The notes: generated from the letters alone by a model not told the origin. A DNA stretch of 64,000 nt from JAMLJG01 sp035327585 (GCA_035327585.1 DAOLDD010000001.1:142796-206795); one strand, 5' to 3'. Positions 42,148 to 52,096 are shown, counted from the first letter of the stretch. Made by a program: numbers and translations.

Positions 42148-42239
42148 AGCACCTCGCTTCGCGCCAGACCATACCGGAAGAACGGGCCGGGTGACAATTC
42201 CCGCGATGGGGGAATTCCCGTGGCGTGCCCTCCGGATAT

Positions 42240-42452
42240 ACCTCCGCGAATTTACGCGAATAAGCGCGAATTATTCCGGGATATCCTCCCCATCCGCGGT
42301 TCACCATTCGTGTCTATTGGTGTGCATTCGTGGTTGTCCCTTCCTCCCCATCCGCGTCATCCGCGAAATCCGCGGTGTTCTTTTCGGAAAATAACCGCTG
42401 ATTTCACGGATTAGCGCGGATTTATATTTGATATCCGCGGCATCTGCGGTTC
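42240..42452. repeat. Cluster of ATCCGCG-type dispersed phrases
   Basis: Repeated short units such as CGCGAATTTACGCGAATAAG, CATCCGCGGTTC, CATTCGTGTCTATTGGTG, ATCCGCGTCATCCGCGAAA and CTGATTTCACGGATTAG follow one another. They are related in both orientations to each other and to the arms at 22390-22544. They form many small imperfect hairpins. No open reading frame spans the block. Confidence 0.65.
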
Positions 42453-42691
42453 CGCTCTTCCAACCGCAGGATTCAGTCGGGGTTGCTCATCTAAAAGGAT
42501 GCGGATCAGCGCCAGAGGCGTTTGACGGCGCAGGCGGCGGAGGCGCGGGCGGGGCGATGATCCGCGGGGGGTGTGCACCCAACATGGTGATTGAAATGCG
42601 GGCGGGGCGCTTGCTATAGGTGTCCCCCGCGCAATTCGAACAGGGCGTTGGAGAGGGCGGACGCCCGCCGTCACACCTGTCCGGGGAATTT

Positions 42692-42696
42692 GGAGG
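42692..42696 (+). promoter_or_regulatory. Ribosome binding site deciding the smc start
   Basis: GGAGG lies 9 bases before the GTG at 42706, the normal spacing, but only 3 bases before the in-frame TTG at 42700. The GTG also yields MYLKALEIVGFKSF, the standard SMC N-terminus. Confidence 0.75.
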
Positions 42697-42705
42697 ATTT
42701 TGCAG

Positions 42706-45700
42706 GTGTACCTGAAAGCACTCGAAATCGTTGGCTTTAAGAGTTTTGCGGAAAAGACGCGGCTGGAATTTGAACCCGGCATGACGGCGATTGTCGGCCC
42801 GAACGGCTGCGGCAAGAGCAACGTTTCCGACGCGGTGCGGTGGGCGCTGGGCGAGCAAAGCGCGAAGGCGCTGCGCGGCGCGAAGATGGAGGATGTCATC
42901 TTCAACGGCACCGACTCGCACAAGCCGCTCGGCATGGCGGAGGTCAGCCTGACGCTGGCGGACTGCGAGCAGGCGCTGGGCACGGAATACCACGAGGTCA
43001 CGGTCACGCGCCGGGTCTTCCGCAGCGGCGAAGGCCAGTATTTCATCAACCGGGCGCCCTGCCGCCTGAAGGACATCCAGCGCCTGTTCATGGACACGGG
43101 CATCGGGACGAATTCCTATTCCCTGATGGAACAGGGCAAGATCGACCGCATCCTGAGCTCGCACCCGGAGGATCGCCGCGCGGTGTTCGAGGAGGCGAGC
43201 GGCATCACGAAGTTCAAGGCGGACAAGCGCGAGGCGCTGCGCAAGCTGGAGCAGACGGAGGCGAACCTGCTGCGCCTCGACGACATCATCCGCGAGGTGA
43301 AGCGCCAGATCATTTCAATGCAGCGCCAGGCCGGCAAGGCGAAGCGCTACCAGGAATTGCAGACCCAGTTGCGTGCGATCGACCTGTTCGCGACCCGCGA
43401 GCGGCTCGACCTGATGGAGACGCAAATCAAGGCGCTCGAGGCGCGGCTCGCGTCCATCACCGAGCAGGACGACGCGGCCCGCACGGACATCGATCAGGTG
43501 GAGGCCGAAACCGCGCAGCGGCGGCACGCGCTGGAGCAGGTCGAGCTCTCGATTGCGGGCGCGATGGAGGCGGCAATGTCCGCGCGCACCGAATTGGAGC
43601 GCGTGCGCGAGGCGATCCGCCACAGCGAAGAGCGCCGGCAGGAATTGCAGCAGCTTTCCGAACGCGACACGCGCGACGCCGACGAAGCCCGCCAGCGACG
43701 CGCCCAGCACGAGCAAACGCTTAACGACCAGCAGGTCCGGCTCACGCGCGCCCAGGCGGATCGCGACCTGGCGGAGCGGGAGCTTACCGAACATGCGCAG
43801 CGGCTGACGGACGCGGAGAAGCGCGTCGAGGAAATCGGCCGCATGCTGCACACCTTGCGAACCGAGCAGGTCGAACTCGATTCGCGTGCGGCCCAGCGCC
43901 AGAACGAACTCGCGCAACTCGACGCCGAGGAACGCGCGAACATGCTGCGCCGCGAGCGATTGGCGGCGGAACACGCGGAGACGACGCGCGCGCTCGAAAT
44001 CTTTGAAGGCCGGCAGCAGGACATGGGCAGCCGGCTCGGCGACTTGCGGGGCACCGTGGAATCGACCCGCGATCATCTCGCGCGGCTTGAGGAGCAAAAA
44101 CACGACAAGGCCAACGCCGCGACGGCGCTGCAAAAGACGCTCGGCGCCCTGAAATCCCAAGCGGCGGCGCGCCAGGCCCAGATCGAATTGTTGGAGGCGA
44201 GCGGTCAGCAACACGAAGGTTTCGCGCTGGGCGCCCGGCAACTGCTGAACGCGAACGACGGGCTCCAGGTCGATCGCGCCCGCGTACTCGGGCCGCTCGC
44301 GGAGCAGATCCAGATTGATCCGCACTGGCAGCACGCGCTGGAAGCCGCGTTGCGCCCCTGGCTGGACGCGGTCGTCGTGGACGGCGATGCCGCCGCGCTG
44401 GCGATCCTGCGCGCGATGGATGAGCAGTCGGCGGGCGCCATACGCCTTCTGTCCACATCCGCGCGACCCGCTTTTCCGCCCCCTGCGGGCCACGCCCGCC
44501 TGCTCGACCATGTTCGTGCGCCCGACGCCCTGCGCCCCGCGTTGGAGTGCATCCTGGGCCATGTCTGCATCGCGGAACGCGCGGCGGACATTCCTGACGA
44601 CCGGCCTGCCGGGCTGGCGTGGGTCACCGCGAGCGGCTTGCTGGTCAACCCCAATGGCACGGCGGAATTGTGGCGGCGCGAGGAGGCGGGATCGAATCCC
44701 CTCACCCGCCAGCAGCTCTTGAACGGCTGGCGTGAGGAGTTGGCGCGCCTACAGGCCGACATCCGCCAGCAGGAGGCGGCGCTGGCCGGACTGGCCGGCG
44801 AGTCCAACGATCTCGACCAGGCCCTGCGCGCCGCGCGCCAGATGCTGGAGGAGCACCGCCGCCTGCTGAATACGGCGGAGGGCGAAAACCAGGTCATTGC
44901 GCAGGAAGCCAAACAGGCGCGCGAACGCGCGGAGACCGTCGCCTGGGAATTGCAGAATATCGAAGCGCAGCACAAGAGCGGGGACGACCGGCGCACCGGC
45001 ATCCAAAATGGACTCGAAAGCGTGCGCAGCCGCCAGGCCGAGGTCCGCGCGACGCTGAGCGCGAAGACCGAGGAATTGCGCGATGCCGAGCAGCACCGCA
45101 ACCGTTGCGCGGCGGAAGCCACGGACCGGCGCGTACGCTTCGCCGAGACGCGGCAGGCGGTGCAGAGCCTGACCGATTCCTGCGCGCAACTGGGCGCGCG
45201 CGTCCAGGAACTGACCGGGTTGATCGACGAACGTTCACGCGGGATCAGCACCTACCAGGCGCGGCTCGCCGACCTTGAAACCACTCGCGCGGGCGCTGCG
45301 GCGCGCGTCGAACCGCTTGAGGCCGATGCGACCCGGCACGGCGCCGTACTGGAGCAACAGAAGGCGCTGCGCGACGAGTCTTCCCGCGCGCTCGCCCAAC
45401 TCGAAGCCGCCCTTCGCGAGAAGCGCACGCGCATCGAGGAAATCCGCGGACGCAAATCCAGTTGCGAGGTGGAACTCGCCCAGCAACGCGTGCGCCGGCA
45501 AAACCAGGTCGAGCGCGTCACGGGCGACTACCGAATCACGATGGACGAGGTGCTCGGCGCGCCTGAGCCGACATGGGAAAACAGCGAGCGGCCGGACCGT
45601 GAAGCCCTCGAAATCCAGGTGGCCGAATTGCGTGCGAAACTCGAAGCAATGGGTCCCGTGAACCTCGTCGCCATCGAGGAGCACCGCGAACTGGAGGAAC

Positions 45701-46314
45701 GCTACCAGTTCCTGACGCAGCAGCAGACGGATCTGACGAACTCCAAGGACCAGTTGATGGAGATGATCCGCGAGATCAACAAGACGACCACGGAAATGTT
45801 CGCGGACACGTTCGCGAAGGTGAATGCGAACTTCCAGGAGATGTTCACCAAGCTGTTCGGCGGCGGCTCGGCCAAGCTCGTGCTGGTGGACGAGGGCGAC
45901 GTGCTGGAGTCCGGCATTGAGATCATCGCGCGGCCACCGGGCAAGAAGCTCCAGACGGTGTCGCTGCTCTCGGGCGGCGAACGCACGATGACGGCGGTCG
46001 CGCTGCTCTTCTCGCTCTACCTCGTGAAACCCAGCCCCTTCTGCCTGCTCGACGAGTTGGACGCGGCGCTGGACGACGCGAACATCGGCCGCTTCGTGAA
46101 AACGGTGACCGGCTTTCTCGAGCGCTCGCAGTTCATCGTCATCACGCACAACCGCCAGACCATCGCGGCGGCGCGCATGCTGTACGGCGTAACGATGGAG
46201 AAGCAGGGCGTCTCCAAGATCGTATCGGTTAAATTTTCCGAGCACGAAAGCCGCGAGGACCGGCACCCGCCCCAGCCCACCGACACCCCGGCGCGGACCC
46301 CGGCGGATGCATGA
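42706..46314 (+). CDS. smc: Chromosome segregation ATPase SMC
   Basis: A protein of about 1202 residues with N-terminal Walker A GPNGCGKSN (about 31-39), long coiled coils (about 165-500 and 650-1000), a central hinge (about 505-640), and a C-terminal ABC signature LLSGGERTM with Walker B PFCLLDELDAALDD. It organises and segregates the chromosome with ScpA/ScpB, which are not in this window. GTG at 42706 is chosen from ribosome-site spacing. The C-terminal tail after the ATPase head (HPPQPTDTPARTPADA) is short and disordered. A tRNA gene follows 47 bases downstream. Confidence 0.95.
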   Translation: MYLKALEIVGFKSFAEKTRLEFEPGMTAIVGPNGCGKSNVSDAVRWALGEQSAKALRGAKMEDVIFNGTDSHKPLGMAEVSLTLADCEQALGTEYHEVTVTRRVFRSGEGQYFINRAPCRLKDIQRLFMDTGIGTNSYSLMEQGKIDRILSSHPEDRRAVFEEASGITKFKADKREALRKLEQTEANLLRLDDIIREVKRQIISMQRQAGKAKRYQELQTQLRAIDLFATRERLDLMETQIKALEARLASITEQDDAARTDIDQVEAETAQRRHALEQVELSIAGAMEAAMSARTELERVREAIRHSEERRQELQQLSERDTRDADEARQRRAQHEQTLNDQQVRLTRAQADRDLAERELTEHAQRLTDAEKRVEEIGRMLHTLRTEQVELDSRAAQRQNELAQLDAEERANMLRRERLAAEHAETTRALEIFEGRQQDMGSRLGDLRGTVESTRDHLARLEEQKHDKANAATALQKTLGALKSQAAARQAQIELLEASGQQHEGFALGARQLLNANDGLQVDRARVLGPLAEQIQIDPHWQHALEAALRPWLDAVVVDGDAAALAILRAMDEQSAGAIRLLSTSARPAFPPPAGHARLLDHVRAPDALRPALECILGHVCIAERAADIPDDRPAGLAWVTASGLLVNPNGTAELWRREEAGSNPLTRQQLLNGWREELARLQADIRQQEAALAGLAGESNDLDQALRAARQMLEEHRRLLNTAEGENQVIAQEAKQARERAETVAWELQNIEAQHKSGDDRRTGIQNGLESVRSRQAEVRATLSAKTEELRDAEQHRNRCAAEATDRRVRFAETRQAVQSLTDSCAQLGARVQELTGLIDERSRGISTYQARLADLETTRAGAAARVEPLEADATRHGAVLEQQKALRDESSRALAQLEAALREKRTRIEEIRGRKSSCEVELAQQRVRRQNQVERVTGDYRITMDEVLGAPEPTWENSERPDREALEIQVAELRAKLEAMGPVNLVAIEEHRELEERYQFLTQQQTDLTNSKDQLMEMIREINKTTTEMFADTFAKVNANFQEMFTKLFGGGSAKLVLVDEGDVLESGIEIIARPPGKKLQTVSLLSGGERTMTAVALLFSLYLVKPSPFCLLDELDAALDDANIGRFVKTVTGFLERSQFIVITHNRQTIAAARMLYGVTMEKQGVSKIVSVKFSEHESREDRHPPQPTDTPARTPADA

Positions 46315-46321
46315 TTCTCGC

Positions 46322-46349
46322 TTGCCTTTTTTTCGCGGCTTGTTACGTT
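46322..46349 (+). promoter_or_regulatory. Possible promoter of tRNA-Gly
   Basis: TTGCCT (46322-46327) and TACGTT (46344-46349) with a 16-base spacer lie just upstream of the tRNA; the predicted start is about 5-7 bases before the mature 5' end. The match is moderate. Confidence 0.4.
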
Positions 46350-46361
46350 TCGATTCTCTTT

Positions 46362-46436
46362 GCGGGAGTAGCTCAGTGGTAGAGCGTCACGTTGCCAACG
46401 TGAATGTCGTGGGTTCAAATCCCATCTCCCGCTCCA
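46362..46436 (+). tRNA. tRNA-Gly (anticodon GCC), CCA encoded
   Basis: The acceptor arm GCGGGAG (46362-46368) pairs with CTCCCGC (46426-46432). The D-arm region is GTAGCTCAGTGGTAGAGC, the anticodon stem-loop TCACG-TTGCCAA-CGTGA gives anticodon GCC, and the T-arm GTGGGTTCAAATCCCAT follows. The discriminator is T and CCA is encoded in the genome (46434-46436). It sits between smc and a periplasmic coiled-coil gene, and no integrase lies beside it. Confidence 0.95.
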
Positions 46437-46485
46437 CTTTTTCCCGGCACGAAGCTCCTGTGCGGCACGGAGGATTCCGGACGAC

Positions 46486-47247
46486 ATGAAACGACACGTT
46501 TTCGCCGCGATGATTTTCGCCACGCTCCTCACGGGCACGATTCAAGCCCAGCAGGATCTCTCGCAGGACCAGGTGGCCGCCTACGTAGCCGTGGTCAAAG
46601 CCGACCTCGCACGCGACGCGGGTTCCGTGGCCGAGGCGCGCCGCCATTACCAGGAGGCGGCGGACCTCTACACCGCCATCGCGAAAAAAGACCCCGCCTG
46701 GCACCCCGACATCGTCGAGTTCCGGCTCTCCTATTGCCAATCGCAACTGGAAGCCCTGCGCGGTCGCGCGGAAGGCGTTCGACCGCCGGACACCGCGGAC
46801 GGGCAGGAACCCGGGCGGCCGGACCCCGCGACGGCGGAGGCCATGCAGCGCCTCGTGCTGCTGGAGGAAGAAAACAAGGAGCTGCACGAACAGGCGATCA
46901 CCATGGAGACGGAGCTCGCGGCACTGTCGAACCGCCTCCAACAGGCGATCAATGACGCGCAAAAGACCGACCCGGCGCCCGAGAGCAAATCCAAGTCCCG
47001 CGAGACCGAAAAGCTGCGCAAGGAAATCCAGGCCGGCGAGGATGCCCGGGCGGAACTTTTAAAGGAACGGGACGCGCTACAGAAGGAAATCGCACGCATC
47101 ACCGCCGCCGGCTCCCGCTCCACCGAGGAAGTCAAAGCCGACCTGGCGCGCATGCGCGAGCAATTGGAAGCCTCCGCCCGGGAACTGGACGCGACTCGCG
47201 AGGCCGCGCTCAAGCTGCTGCAACCCGGCGGCGACGCCCAGCCCTGA
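46486..47247 (+). CDS. Periplasmic coiled-coil protein of unknown function
   Basis: A 253-residue protein with a signal peptide (FAAMIFATLLTGTIQAQQ), a TPR-like helical section (about 25-75, AEARRHYQEAADLYTAIAKK), a Pro/Asp-rich linker and two charged coiled-coil stretches (about 115-150 and 165-245). No enzymatic motif is visible. It resembles cell-envelope scaffolding proteins such as YbgF-type factors in layout, but the order of domains is reversed (TPR first), so I do not name it. It lies just after the tRNA; an AGGAGG-like site is about 13 bases upstream. Confidence 0.75.
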   Translation: MKRHVFAAMIFATLLTGTIQAQQDLSQDQVAAYVAVVKADLARDAGSVAEARRHYQEAADLYTAIAKKDPAWHPDIVEFRLSYCQSQLEALRGRAEGVRPPDTADGQEPGRPDPATAEAMQRLVLLEEENKELHEQAITMETELAALSNRLQQAINDAQKTDPAPESKSKSRETEKLRKEIQAGEDARAELLKERDALQKEIARITAAGSRSTEEVKADLARMREQLEASARELDATREAALKLLQPGGDAQP

Positions 47248-47314
47248 AGTTCCACCCGCACTCAACGCTTCGCAGCCGGCGGTGTCTGACCGCTTATCCG
47301 GGTGCCCATCAAAC

Positions 47315-47343
47315 TTGACGCTGTTCGCGCAAATACCTACCTT
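47315..47343 (+). promoter_or_regulatory. Probable sigma70-like promoter for the DUF2723 gene
   Basis: TTGACG (47315-47320) and TACCTT (47338-47343) with a 17-base spacer, about 55 bases before the ATG at 47400. The -35 matches consensus at five of six positions; the -10 is weaker. Confidence 0.45.
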
Positions 47344-47399
47344 TCCCCGCCTTGTTGCGGTCCAAACAATCAACCACATCCGCCTCTTCGCATCTCATT

Positions 47400-50300
47400 A
47401 TGAGCAAAAGTCTTGAAGAAAAAATCGAGGGGGCGCTGCTGCCCGACGACCAGGCGAGGGCCGACTTTTTTGACCGCGCCACGGGGCCATTCTTCCGACG
47501 CGTCGACAGGTGGGCCTTCTGGTTCACTTTCCTCGTATCGTTCGGCGTCTACTTTTACACCAATGCGCCCACCGTCACGCTGGAGGACTCGGGCGAACTC
47601 GCGGTCGCTTCCGATTATCTCGGCGTGCCTCACCCGCCCGGCTATCCGATCTGGACGCTGGTCACGTGGTTCTTCCAGTGGATTTTCCACTGGGTCCGCT
47701 ATTACGGGCAACCCGACGGCAACCTTACACTGGTCCTGCGTTCGCTGAAGGATGTGGTCGACGGCACGGGCTTCCAGGGACACCCCAACCCGGCATGGTC
47801 CGTCGGCTTGTGCTCCGGCTTCTTCAGTGCGTTGGCGGCGGCTTTTACGGCGCAACTCATCAGCCGATCCGGCGGCGATCTGCTGCGCGGCATGATCAAG
47901 ACCACCGAGCTGCTGGGCGTGCGCCAGGAAAGCCTGATCAGTTGGGTGGCCGGCGTCACCGGAGGCCTGCTTTTCGCGTTCAGCCCCGTGCTGTGGTCGC
48001 AGGCCACGATCGTTGAAGTGTACGGCATGAACGCCTTCTTCATGGCGCTCATCATGCTGCTGGTCTACCGCTGGATGTGCCGACCGGGCGAGAATCATAC
48101 GCTCTACATCGCGGCGTTCCTGTTCGGACTCGGCCTGACCAATCACCAGGCGCTGTTGTTCATGGCGCCGGCGCTGTTGGCCGCGATCGCCCTGCGCGAC
48201 CGCATCCTCTTCCGCGACACCATCGCCGGCGCATTCTGGCTGCTCGCCGCGGCGTTGTTTGGGCTGGCCTACAAAACAGGCGCGGTGACCTCCCCGGAGG
48301 CGATCAAAAACAAGCAGATGCTGATCGTTGTCGGCATGTTGTTCCTCGCATCCCCGATCGCGCTATTCCTCATCGAACGCAAGCTGCTGACGGCATGGAA
48401 GCGGATGCTGATCCTCGTCGCGGCGGCCGGCCTGGGCCTGTCCTTCTACGCCTATCTCCCCTTTGCGTCCGAACAGAATCCCCCGATGAACTGGGGCTAT
48501 CCCCGCACGCCCGAGGGCTTCATCCACGCCGTCTCACGCGGCCAGTACGAAAAAATTGATCCCGCAGCGAACTTCCGCGACGCCATCGCGCGCCCGGGCT
48601 ATTTCGCCAAAATGCTAGAGGACGTCATTGTAGACCCCATCGGCTACGTCTCGGTCGTCGCCCAGTTTTCCTGGGGTATCTCCCTGTTCGCCCTGTTCGC
48701 CCTCGTCGCGATCCCTGCCCTGTTGATCTATCACCGGCTGCGACGAGAGGCCGAACACCGGGATGCGCTGACCAGGACGGCGGGATTGTGGTTCGCGGCC
48801 CTCGCCGCGCTGTCGTTCATCCCCCTGCTCTTCGTCGCCCTGTTCACCCTGGCGTTTCCGATACCCGCCCCGTTTATCGTCGTGCTGTGCGGCATACCCA
48901 TCTGCGTGATCCTGATCTCGATCCACCGCTGGTTCGACGAGGACAAACTTGGGAGCGGCGTGCGCTGGCTCATCGTCACCTTCGTCGCCTTCCACTCGCT
49001 GACGGTGATCTTCCTGATTTTCCAGTGGCCGAAACTGGACGTCCAGACGCTCTTCATCGGCCGCGTGCAATACATCCAATCGCACGCGATCTGGGCGATG
49101 TGGATCAGCTACGGCATCCTCTTCGCCATCGCGATCCTTGCGACCGTCCTGCGCGGCAACCGTGCGGCGTTGTATGGCGCGTGCGCGCTGGCCTTCGCGC
49201 TCTCCAGCGTGCCCCTGCTGAAGAATGCCTACGATGACAAATTCATCCAACTCGTCGGTGGCGCGGAACAGAACGGCCACGATTTCGGCTGGCAATTCGG
49301 CGCGTGGCAGCTCGAAGGCGCCCACGCGATCCTCGCGGAAATCCCCGAGCACGAGCGCGCCGCGTTTCCGAATCCGGACTATCCGCCGCGCATGACGACC
49401 AACGCGATCTTCTTCGGCGGCACCGACCCGGGTCGGTTCGTGCCCACCTACATGATCTATTCCGCGCACTATCGTTCGGACGTCTATCTCATCACCCAGA
49501 ACGCGCTCGCCGACAATACGTACATGAACGTGATGCGCGACCTCTACGGCGACCGCATCTACATCCCCTCGCAGCAGGACAGCAACATGGCGTTCCAGCA
49601 GTACGTCGAGGACGTGCGCGCGGGCCGCATCCAGGCCGGCGCCGACGTCTCCTTCGAGGGCGGCCGCGTCAGTGTGCAGGGTGTGCAGGGCGTGATGACC
49701 ATCAACGGCCTGCTCGCGCGCCGCATCTTCGACGTGAACAAACACCTCCACGACTTCTATGTCGAGGAAAGCTACGTCATCCCCTGGATGTACCCCTACC
49801 TCACCCCGCACGGCCTGATCATGAAGATCAACACCGAGCCGGTGCCGGAAATCTCGCCCGAAATGGTCAAGAACGACCGCGAGTTCTGGGACTGGTACGT
49901 GGCGCGCCTCACGGCCAACCCGAAATTCCTGCGCGATGTCGTTGCCCGGAAGACCTTCTCGAAACTGCGCAGCGCGATCGCCGGCCTCTACGCCTATCGC
50001 CGGTTGTTCGACGAGGCGGAATACGCCTTCGAGCAGGCGATCAAACTCTACCCGCTCAGTCCCGAAGCCAACTTCCGGCTCGCCGACATCGAAATGCAGC
50101 AGTTCCGTTTCAGCAAGGCGCGCGAGGTCATCGAGACCTTCCTGAAGGAAGACCCGGGCAACGACCGCGTCGGGGAATTCCTCGTGCAGATTCGCCAGTT
50201 GGAGGCGCTCGACAACCGCCGCCGCGAATTGGAGCCGCAGATGGCACAGGGCGCGGATATCAATCTCGCGATGGAACTCGCCGAAGTTTATCGCAGCATG

Positions 50301-50693
50301 AACATCATGCACCTCTTCGAAAACCTGACGATGAACATCATCCGCCAGGAACACCTGCCGCCCGCGATCATCCTGCGCATCGCGGAGATGTACGCGCAGA
50401 CCCAGCGCGGCGACCTGCTCGCCATCGCGCTGGAAGCCTACCTGCGGAAGGAACCGTCCAACCCGCGCATCTGGTTTGACCTCGCCGGTGTGCAGGCCCA
50501 GTTGCAGCGCGGGCCGGACGCGGTGCGCACTCTGCGGCGCGCCATCGAACTCGGCGGCGAAGCCGTGCGGGACATGGCCCGCAAGGACCCGCGTTTCAAC
50601 CCGATCCGCGAGTCGCCCGAATTCCGCGCGCTGATCCCGCCGGTCCAAAGCCGGCTCGACCTGCCGCTGAATATAAATCTGCCCGGCCTGTGA
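47400..50693 (+). CDS. DUF2723 membrane glycosyltransferase-like protein with C-terminal TPR region
   Basis: About 1097 residues. The N-terminal half has 10 or more membrane segments and the DUF2723 hallmark: the acidic pair in TLEDSGELAVAS and GVPHPPGYPIWT, a GT-C-like arrangement related to eukaryotic TMEM260 O-mannosyltransferases. A periplasmic middle domain follows (about 600-850). The last 250 residues are tetratricopeptide-like (YRRLFDEAEYAFEQAIKLYP, about 885-904, and FSKAREVIETFLKEDPGN). The ATG at 47400 gives MSKSLEEKIEG; a frame extension upstream is read-through. It overlaps the next membrane glycosyltransferase at its stop. Confidence 0.85.
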   Translation: MSKSLEEKIEGALLPDDQARADFFDRATGPFFRRVDRWAFWFTFLVSFGVYFYTNAPTVTLEDSGELAVASDYLGVPHPPGYPIWTLVTWFFQWIFHWVRYYGQPDGNLTLVLRSLKDVVDGTGFQGHPNPAWSVGLCSGFFSALAAAFTAQLISRSGGDLLRGMIKTTELLGVRQESLISWVAGVTGGLLFAFSPVLWSQATIVEVYGMNAFFMALIMLLVYRWMCRPGENHTLYIAAFLFGLGLTNHQALLFMAPALLAAIALRDRILFRDTIAGAFWLLAAALFGLAYKTGAVTSPEAIKNKQMLIVVGMLFLASPIALFLIERKLLTAWKRMLILVAAAGLGLSFYAYLPFASEQNPPMNWGYPRTPEGFIHAVSRGQYEKIDPAANFRDAIARPGYFAKMLEDVIVDPIGYVSVVAQFSWGISLFALFALVAIPALLIYHRLRREAEHRDALTRTAGLWFAALAALSFIPLLFVALFTLAFPIPAPFIVVLCGIPICVILISIHRWFDEDKLGSGVRWLIVTFVAFHSLTVIFLIFQWPKLDVQTLFIGRVQYIQSHAIWAMWISYGILFAIAILATVLRGNRAALYGACALAFALSSVPLLKNAYDDKFIQLVGGAEQNGHDFGWQFGAWQLEGAHAILAEIPEHERAAFPNPDYPPRMTTNAIFFGGTDPGRFVPTYMIYSAHYRSDVYLITQNALADNTYMNVMRDLYGDRIYIPSQQDSNMAFQQYVEDVRAGRIQAGADVSFEGGRVSVQGVQGVMTINGLLARRIFDVNKHLHDFYVEESYVIPWMYPYLTPHGLIMKINTEPVPEISPEMVKNDREFWDWYVARLTANPKFLRDVVARKTFSKLRSAIAGLYAYRRLFDEAEYAFEQAIKLYPLSPEANFRLADIEMQQFRFSKAREVIETFLKEDPGNDRVGEFLVQIRQLEALDNRRRELEPQMAQGADINLAMELAEVYRSMNIMHLFENLTMNIIRQEHLPPAIILRIAEMYAQTQRGDLLAIALEAYLRKEPSNPRIWFDLAGVQAQLQRGPDAVRTLRRAIELGGEAVRDMARKDPRFNPIRESPEFRALIPPVQSRLDLPLNINLPGL

Positions 50694-52096
50694 TGGGGGC
50701 GTTTGGGCGCATAACAGGCTTGGCGCGCATCTCGATGAATTCATCGAGCGCACCGCCGCCGCTTTCCCGCCCATGGCGCCCCTGGGAAAAGGCGGTTCTC
50801 GCATTGATCGTCCTGATCGCCGTCGGACTTCGCATCCTTCTTGGGCTGGATGCCCCCACACCCATCGGCTACGTCTATGATTTCTATCATGAGCCGATGA
50901 TCAGCTATTACCAGACCGGCGCGCTCCCCGAAGCGGACGACTGCTGGCAGTGTTACCATCCGCCCGTGTACACGCTCATCGGCAGCGCCATCATGAAGCT
51001 GACCGTGCTGTTCGGTTCGCACGACTTGGGCCGCGCGCTCTGGTGGATCGCCTTCTTCTCCGTCCCGGTATCCCTGGTTTTCCTCGGGGCAACCTACTCA
51101 ATCATCCGCAACTTCATCCGCCATCCCTCCGTCCTGCTCCCCATGATGGCCCTGCTGGCCTCCCTGCCTGTCGTGTTCATCAGTTCATTCTCCATCGAGT
51201 CCGATCTGCTGTGCGCGACCTTCGCACTGTGCGCGCTGGCGCTCTATTTTCGGTATCGGCGTGACCCCGCATGGGGAATTCCGCTCGTGGCGATGGGCGT
51301 TCTCGCCGGGCTGGCGCTGGGAACCAAATACTCCGGGCTCATCATCGTCGCGGTGCTCGGCGCCATGCTCTGCTGGGATGTGCTTCGCGACCGCGCCTGG
51401 CGGCGGATCGCCCACGCCGCCGTTTTCGCCGCCCTGACGCTCGTCGTCGGCGGCTGGCATTACGCGGAGAACGTCGCGGAATACGGCACGCCCATTGTGG
51501 GCAACGAGGCGTGGGACAACCTGGAAGGGGACAGATTGTATCTCGACCACTATGAGTTCCTTGAATTGCGCGGTGAGGAGTTCATCGACCTGATGCGTGA
51601 GGATTCGCCCAAACTCACGCTGCGGGAATTTCCGGCCTATAATGAAAACGTGCCCACCAGCCTCTATGGCCAGATTTGGACGGATGGCAGCATTTTTTCC
51701 AATCCGTGGCGGCACGGGCTCGCGAAGGGGTTGTATCCCCGGAAGGACAAGCCCATCGCCCTGGTTGTCGCCCTGCTGCTCGCGGGGCTGATCACGCTGC
51801 CGCTGGCCGCCATCGGCCTCTGGGTCGCGTTCCGGCGCTGGCCCGTGCACATGCCCCTCCTGCTCCTGGCCGCCTTAACGCTGGGGCTCTATGTCCGCTG
51901 GTTTCTTTCCCATCCCATCTGGATGCTGAAAACGAAATACCTCTTCGTCCTCGTCCCGGTCGCCCTGCTCTTTTGTGCGCATGGACTCAATTGCCTGCGC
52001 CGCCGTTTTCCGCGCATCCAGACGGCAGCCACGCTGGCCGTGTACGCACTGGCGCTGCTTGCCAACGCCTACTGCTTCATCTTCGCGGTCTCGTAA
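50693..52096 (+). CDS. GT-C type membrane glycosyltransferase (PMT/ArnT-like)
   Basis: About 467 residues and about ten membrane segments. The first periplasmic loop has GYVYDFYHEPMISYY and the CWQCYHPPVYTL motif, like the D/H-rich loop and P-P-x-Y element of GT-C enzymes. The ATG at 50693 overlaps the DUF2723 stop (TGATG), so the two are translationally coupled and may act in one glycosylation pathway. Met16 is an alternative start. Confidence 0.78.
   Translation: MGAFGRITGLARISMNSSSAPPPLSRPWRPWEKAVLALIVLIAVGLRILLGLDAPTPIGYVYDFYHEPMISYYQTGALPEADDCWQCYHPPVYTLIGSAIMKLTVLFGSHDLGRALWWIAFFSVPVSLVFLGATYSIIRNFIRHPSVLLPMMALLASLPVVFISSFSIESDLLCATFALCALALYFRYRRDPAWGIPLVAMGVLAGLALGTKYSGLIIVAVLGAMLCWDVLRDRAWRRIAHAAVFAALTLVVGGWHYAENVAEYGTPIVGNEAWDNLEGDRLYLDHYEFLELRGEEFIDLMREDSPKLTLREFPAYNENVPTSLYGQIWTDGSIFSNPWRHGLAKGLYPRKDKPIALVVALLLAGLITLPLAAIGLWVAFRRWPVHMPLLLLAALTLGLYVRWFLSHPIWMLKTKYLFVLVPVALLFCAHGLNCLRRRFPRIQTAATLAVYALALLANAYCFIFAVS

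Larger units (their letters stand above)
42148..42705. other. 558-bp intergenic region with no gene
   Basis: The stretch between the M20 gene and smc has no convincing coding frame. Its middle (about 42240-42452) is built from short ATCCGCG/CGCGAA phrases described separately. The last 100 bases hold the smc ribosome site (GGAGG at 42692-42696). No clear sigma70 promoter was identified. Confidence 0.6.

Noticed and set aside
46362..46436. tRNA-Gly as an integration site for a genomic island
   Set aside because: No integrase, no repeated tRNA 3' end and no mobile genes are found nearby.
48615..50861. 748-codon minus-strand frame opposite the DUF2723 gene
   Set aside because: Antisense mirror frame in GC-rich sequence, with composition dominated by Arg, Asp, Val and Glu and no motif.
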